From: an uncultured Planctomycetaceae bacterium
Lineage (GTDB): Bacteria > Planctomycetota > Phycisphaerae > UBA1845 > UTPLA1
DNA: 7,629 nucleotides
Direction: 5' to 3'
Assembly: GCA_938008425.1 (NCBI GenBank)
Contig: CALLKH010000198.1
Location: 1 to 7,629 of the forward strand
The notes under the pieces were generated by a model. It did not search any database, had not been told where the DNA came from, and saw only the letters and a list, made by a program, of their open reading frames with translations. Position numbers and translations under genes: made by a program. This document shows positions 7,307-7,629 of the stretch, in pieces. Within the stretch, counting starts at the first letter, position 1; the number at the start of each line of letters is the position of its first letter.

Positions 7307-7629
7307 ACAGCCAAGTACTGGGTCTTATCAAGATCCCTTCGAGCATCCGCAAGGATTCCCATCAGGAACCGCAAGATTTTGGGTGAAATAACCCAGATTT
7401 CACCCGGAATCACTTCCGATCGCTCCTCGGGCCCACTTTCGAGCATCGGCACAGCGATTGCCCAATCGATCCCGGTCAGTTCGGCATGTTGCCGGGCAAT
7501 TAGATCCCCCCGGGCTCGATAGAGGAGAAGTTGATGGTCCTTTCCGATTTGTTTGAAGGTCTTCAGGCGTTCTTGGGGCAGCTGTTCGGCTGGGTCGGCA
7601 GTCTGCTCGAAAGCATCCTGGGTATCTTC
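7276..7629 (-). CDS. Hypothetical protein, C-terminal part, start beyond right edge
   Basis: A minus-strand frame is open from the right edge for 117 codons to a TAG at 7276-7278. I do not recognise the product. It has a mixed, soluble-protein composition with helical charged segments, for example the residues around GIDWAIAVPML and the C-terminal ILADARRDLDKTQYLAVYRL, and no membrane helix or cysteine. Its last 31 bases overlap the end of the glycosyltransferase gene in convergent orientation. A terminator-like hairpin lies 19 bases after its stop, which supports a real gene. Third-position GC is lower than in the neighbouring genes by eye. If the plus-strand frame at 7534 is the real gene, this one would need an internal start. 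The in-frame ATG at 7446 would give only 56 residues and lacks a Shine-Dalgarno sequence. Confidence 0.55.
   Translation of the reverse strand, partial: EDTQDAFEQTADPAEQLPQERLKTFKQIGKDHQLLLYRARGDLIARQHAELTGIDWAIAVPMLESGPEERSEVIPGEIWVISPKILRFLMGILADARRDLDKTQYLAVYRLAMDFGP
7375..7411. repeat. Inverted repeat GGGTGAAAT / ATTTCACCC with extended stem
   Basis: Perfect 9-base arms (7381-7389 and 7397-7405) flank a 7-base loop. The stem extends outward as two G-T positions and four further pairs (GATT/AATC) to 7375 and 7411. In a plus-strand transcript the G-T positions could form G-U wobbles and give a 15-pair stem; in a minus-strand transcript they would be C-A mismatches. No T-tract follows on either strand, so it is not a standard terminator. 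It lies 69 bases after the glycosyltransferase stop and inside the possible minus-strand gene. Confidence 0.6.
7523..7527 (+). promoter_or_regulatory. Consensus Shine-Dalgarno before the ATG at 7534
   Basis: AGGAG is followed by 6 bases and then ATG. This is close to the ideal sequence and spacing, and is the main argument for a plus-strand gene starting at 7534. On the other strand the same bases encode leucines of the competing frame, so the match could be chance. Confidence 0.4.
7534..7629 (+). CDS. Possible small hydrophobic protein, N-terminal 32 codons
   Basis: A plus-strand frame starts with ATG at 7534 behind a near-perfect Shine-Dalgarno sequence and stays open to the right edge. 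The product is amphipathic to hydrophobic, beginning MVLSDLFEGLQAFLGQLF, with Leu/Phe/Ile at regular spacing and few charges, as in a membrane-associated helix. About 72 percent of its third positions are G or C, closer to the main genes than the opposite strand (about 59 percent). An in-frame TAG at 7501 bounds it upstream. It is codon-aligned with the minus-strand frame ending at 7276, so one of the two may be a mirror of the other: T in the second codon position on one strand becomes A on the opposite strand. The function is unknown and sequence to the right of the window is needed. Confidence 0.42.
   Translation, partial: MVLSDLFEGLQAFLGQLFGWVGSLLESILGIF

Overview
The window looks like a chromosomal segment from a GC-rich, Gram-negative-type bacterium. 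The gene style (a long lineage-specific exported protein, a MoxR-type ATPase, a GT-C glycosyltransferase) would fit a planctomycete or a similar environmental lineage. This is only an impression, because there is no rRNA, tRNA or marker gene to place it. I see no transposase, integrase, CRISPR array or tRNA.

Layout. Positions 1 to 5500 hold three genes on the minus strand, transcribed right to left: a MoxR/magnesium-chelatase-like AAA+ ATPase (4094-5500), a protein ending in a DUF4253 domain (2765-4054; 39 bases after the ATPase), and a very long exported protein of unknown family (start at 2579, running off the left edge after 859 codons). The first two are probably one operon. The third follows after 185 bases and may have its own promoter. 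A 135-base divergent intergenic region (5501-5635) separates this block from a plus-strand gene for a multi-pass GT-C type (PMT/ArnT-like) glycosyltransferase (5636-7306).

The right end (7276-7629) is ambiguous. A minus-strand reading frame is open from the right edge to a stop at 7276 and overlaps the 3' end of the glycosyltransferase gene by 31 bases. A plus-strand frame with a near-ideal Shine-Dalgarno sequence starts at 7534 in exact codon register on the opposite strand. Two inverted repeats sharing the 9-mer ATTTCACCC flank this junction; one lies where a terminator for the minus-strand gene would be expected.

How the genes might work together. MoxR-type ATPases usually remodel or activate partner proteins and are often encoded next to a von Willebrand A protein. 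Here the next gene encodes a DUF4253 protein with a long N-terminal extension, followed by a large exported protein. I infer that the DUF4253 protein could be the partner or client of the ATPase. The glycosyltransferase is transcribed away from this block and is probably a separate envelope-modification function. No part of this can be called a proven new system; the ATPase-DUF4253-exported protein trio is the best candidate.
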